NCBI RefSeq assembly: GCF_016859285.1
Contig: NC_053410.1
Span: forward strand, 22,709,558-22,773,557
Reading direction: 5' to 3'
DNA from: Xiphias gladius
Lineage: Eukaryota; Chordata; Actinopteri; Istiophoriformes; Xiphiidae
Length of the DNA stretch: 64,000 bases
Both the position numbers and the translations under genes were made by a program. Of the stretch, positions 61,273 to 64,000 are shown piece by piece. Below the pieces are notes generated by a model. That model worked only from the letters and a program-made list of their open reading frames with translations. It did no database searches and was not told the DNA's origin. Every line of letters begins with the position of its first letter. Position 1 is the stretch's first letter.

Positions 61273-64000
61273 GTGAATACACACACAACACCTATATAAA
61301 CATGTATGCAATAACCATCACAGTGCACACACACATGCAGTTGAGGGTCAGGTCTGGGCGCCTGAAGCATGCACATACAGTTGAATAAGAATCTGTTTCT
61401 GTCTTTGATGCTATTGGCGTCATTGCTGTAATGTTTTTGCACTGCATTTCCCAGAGATACTTGTTGCTGTGAATTTTCTGTAGATGCATTTCAGTAGGTG
61501 GAGCTTTTTCCATGTTCAGCCATGTGGTGGCTTGTACTGCTCTTGCTAACTCCTCTCTTTAGAGAGATACCAGTGTTTCACCTGGGATTGTTTGCGAGAA
61601 GGGCTCTGGAGGCCTTTCCTCCACCTCCTCATCCTTCTAAAAATCCTTCAAATAAAAAAAAAATCTAAGAGGAAGAAAAACCCCTCTTCAACTGCTCACA
61701 ACTCAATGTCCACACCATGGCTATAACATGTGATTAGACATCACAAGTGGACATCGCTTCGTCTTAAGGGGTCATTAGGCAAAAAAATTGGGAACCACTT
61801 GTTTGCATTAAAACAGCTCTACATATTGTTTCTGTTTAACATCTTTTTATTTTTCTTCCTGTGTTCCCTCCTGTTGATTCACCTTTCTTTCACATGCCGA
61901 GGTGCCTCAGTAGGTCTATTGGTGGTACGAGCTAGCTGCACATGAGTTATGTATTAAAAATCAGGCTTAGTAATTTAGATTCAGTCTTACAGCATGTTTA
62001 TTCCAATGTGTGGGCTGAGTGCAACAATCTCGCACATGCAACCCTACTTTAACCTTTAAAAGAGTGGGTCCTCATGACATGATTACTGGGGTACAAATAA
62101 GAAAAAAAAGAATTCTATAAGAGAAAACTCAACAACAAACTTTTTTCTCCTTTTTTCCGCTAAACTTTAGCCAGGCTAGCAGCATGGCTCTAGGGATGGC
62201 AGTATGGGTTTGTTGGTCCATCACTTTGGTCCAGATTGAAATTATAGCTAGATGACTGCCATAAAGTTTTATACAGACATTTGGTGATCCCTGACTTTTC
62301 CTGTTGTGTGCACTTGAAGTTTTACATTTTTGGTTTTGAGTGAAATACCCCGGCAGCCATTGGATGGATTGCCATGAAATGAGGTGCACACAATCATGTC
62401 CCCTGCAGGAACATGTGTAATATTTTTTTGTGAGCCCCTTCACTTTTTTTCAAAGGTCAAAATGTCAATTTGTCTAGTACTTCGGTTTACGACCACCTTC
62501 AAAACTAAAGATATTCCCATCAGCCTCAGATGTACTTTGTGTTAAATGCTAATTAACGAATGATAGCATGCTAACATACTAAACTAAGATGGTGAGTACA
62601 GTGAACATTATACCTGCTCAACATGCTAGTATTTTCATTGTGCACATGTTAGCATACTGCCATTAGCCTTCAGCTCAAAGCACCACTGTGCAACCTAACA
62701 AAGTGGCTAGCATGGCTATAGACTCTCTTACTTCTGTTTCTTGTTGTAATTTTACCTCGCTGGGCCAGAGGGGAAGTCACTCATAGATTTGCATTTGAAT
62801 ACAACTCATTGACATGCACTGTGACAAGCACCCAAAAGTATACATTGCTATGTATTAAGGCGTTACATGCAGAAAAGGTTGCTGACTCAAAGTACCCATC
62901 CAGTGAGTGTCAGAAAAATATGGACTCATCACAAAGCCAAACAGCAATATATGTAAAGGTTAAAATTTCACAGGATTACAGACATAGTAGTAAGGCTCTG
63001 TTCTCCATCTGGAACCAATGAGATATTGCAAATCTGCATGTGGCTGCAGTATCACGGACAATCACTTCTGTAATCCATGTACTGTATGTTCATTTTCTTT
63101 AGTTACACCTGCCTCCTCAGCTTCGGTTAACACTTTACAAGATGATAAGCGGAAAGATGAAGTTGCATAATAGAATTCTCTAGTGCATAGACCGGAGTTT
63201 TATAGAATATTTAGTGTGCATGATGTGTTTATGCATGTTTTGAAATCCAGCCTGTGTACATCAAGTCAAAAAGTCATCGCACAGCATCACTGTGTCACTA
63301 ATGTTTGGGGATTGACACTGGGGTCACTCAGGCAGATTCACATCACCGTGAAGCTCGGCCAGCTCAGATAGTCCTGCTGTTCATGATCTGGACAGGAGGG
63401 AGAAAGTCACATCAACAGTGGTATTCAGGGTGGAGGGAGAGAGAAAGAATGAGTGAGGGTGAGTTAGACAGAGAGAGAGAGAAAGGGGTCAGAGATTAGA
63501 CAAGAGGAGCTAACAGGGGCGAATGGAGAGAGCACATCTGTCAGTGGCTGGAGATCATGGCAGGCCAGAGACACTAAGGAGCTTACAGCCTTAATCACAA
63601 TGGGACACTATGGCCATAGTGCAGTGGGGCATTACATAAATGGGCCACCATTATCCACCCTCAGCTCCACTGGAGAGTCTGGACTGTTATCTAGCCAGCA
63701 ACATTGTTTGCGTATTGCATCAGCCCATTAGCTCACAAACCAGATCAAAATTTCATAAGAATTTCTTCATATTTTTTCAGGTCTTCATAGGGCTCCTATA
63801 CATGTATATCAAACAGTAAAGGATGTCAGGGCACATGAAACCCTCTCCACAACCACAACATCACCACAAACTGCACGATTGGCAATCTGAAAGCAAAGCT
63901 GCTTTTCTAAATTCCTGAAGAGTAGTTTTGCAGATGCAAGGTTTTCAGCGACATGTTTTTCTTTCACACCATGCAAGAGTGAAAAAAAACTTAATCCTCC
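61273..64000. other. ttc7a: ttc7a intron 11 (partial)
   Basis: Intronic sequence up to the window edge. Apart from the dispersed repeat at 62160-62750 and purine-rich GAGA sequence at 63440-63500, no feature is recognised. Confidence 0.6.
62160..62750 (+). repeat. Common teleost dispersed repeat
   Basis: Contains GGCTCTAGGGATGGCAGTAT, TGGTCCAGATTGAAATTATA, TTGGATGGATTGCCATGAAA, CCATCAGCCTCAGATGTACT and AACTAAGATGGTGAGTACAG, a series I recognise from many percomorph genomes. A fragment in the opposite orientation is at 49.5-49.7 kb. Its class is unclear to me; it is non-coding. Confidence 0.7.

Noticed and set aside
1..64000. CRISPR arrays, bacterial operons, tRNA or rRNA genes, viral or toxin genes
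   Set aside because: None seen; the introns, repeats and proteins are those of a vertebrate chromosome.

Overview
The window is vertebrate nuclear DNA, most likely from a spiny-rayed (percomorph) teleost. The genes have long introns with GT-AG junctions. The proteins are clear orthologues of vertebrate SOCS5, PROP1, MCFD2 and TTC7A. The spaces between genes are full of Tc1/mariner, hAT and foldback-type DNA-transposon debris and (GT)n microsatellites, as is usual in fish. The assignment to fish, and to percomorphs, rests on repeat types recognised by eye and is an inference.

Layout: (1) 1-3961 holds the single coding exon of socs5 (601-2292, +), its 5' splice acceptor and its 3' UTR. (2) 3.96-34.1 kb is a gene-poor interval with a hAT-type MITE, two Tc1-like elements, a foldback MITE, several short inverted-repeat elements and copies of one dispersed repeat family. 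It also has a few GC-richer islands that look like possible promoters, but no coding exon I can defend. (3) 34173-35989 (+) is a complete three-exon prop1 gene, a paired-like homeodomain pituitary factor. (4) 38447-40199 (-) is mcfd2, three coding exons encoding an EF-hand secretory-pathway cargo-receptor partner. (5) 40.85-42.68 kb is a CpG-rich divergent promoter region. (6) 42678-61272 (+) carries the first 11 coding exons (452 codons) of ttc7a; the gene runs off the right edge, and 61273-64000 is intron.

socs5, mcfd2 and ttc7a keep the SOCS5-MCFD2-TTC7A order known from human chromosome 2p21. prop1 is the odd member, since human PROP1 is on chromosome 5. The four genes do not form a pathway: cytokine-signal attenuation, pituitary lineage control, ER-Golgi cargo export and PI4-kinase scaffolding are unrelated jobs, so the cluster is ordinary synteny.

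I found no evidence of a previously undescribed system. The most interesting local structure is ttc7a exon 6. This 79-nt exon, which would shift the frame if skipped, lies between a (TG)n array at its acceptor and a complementary (CA)n array just past its donor.
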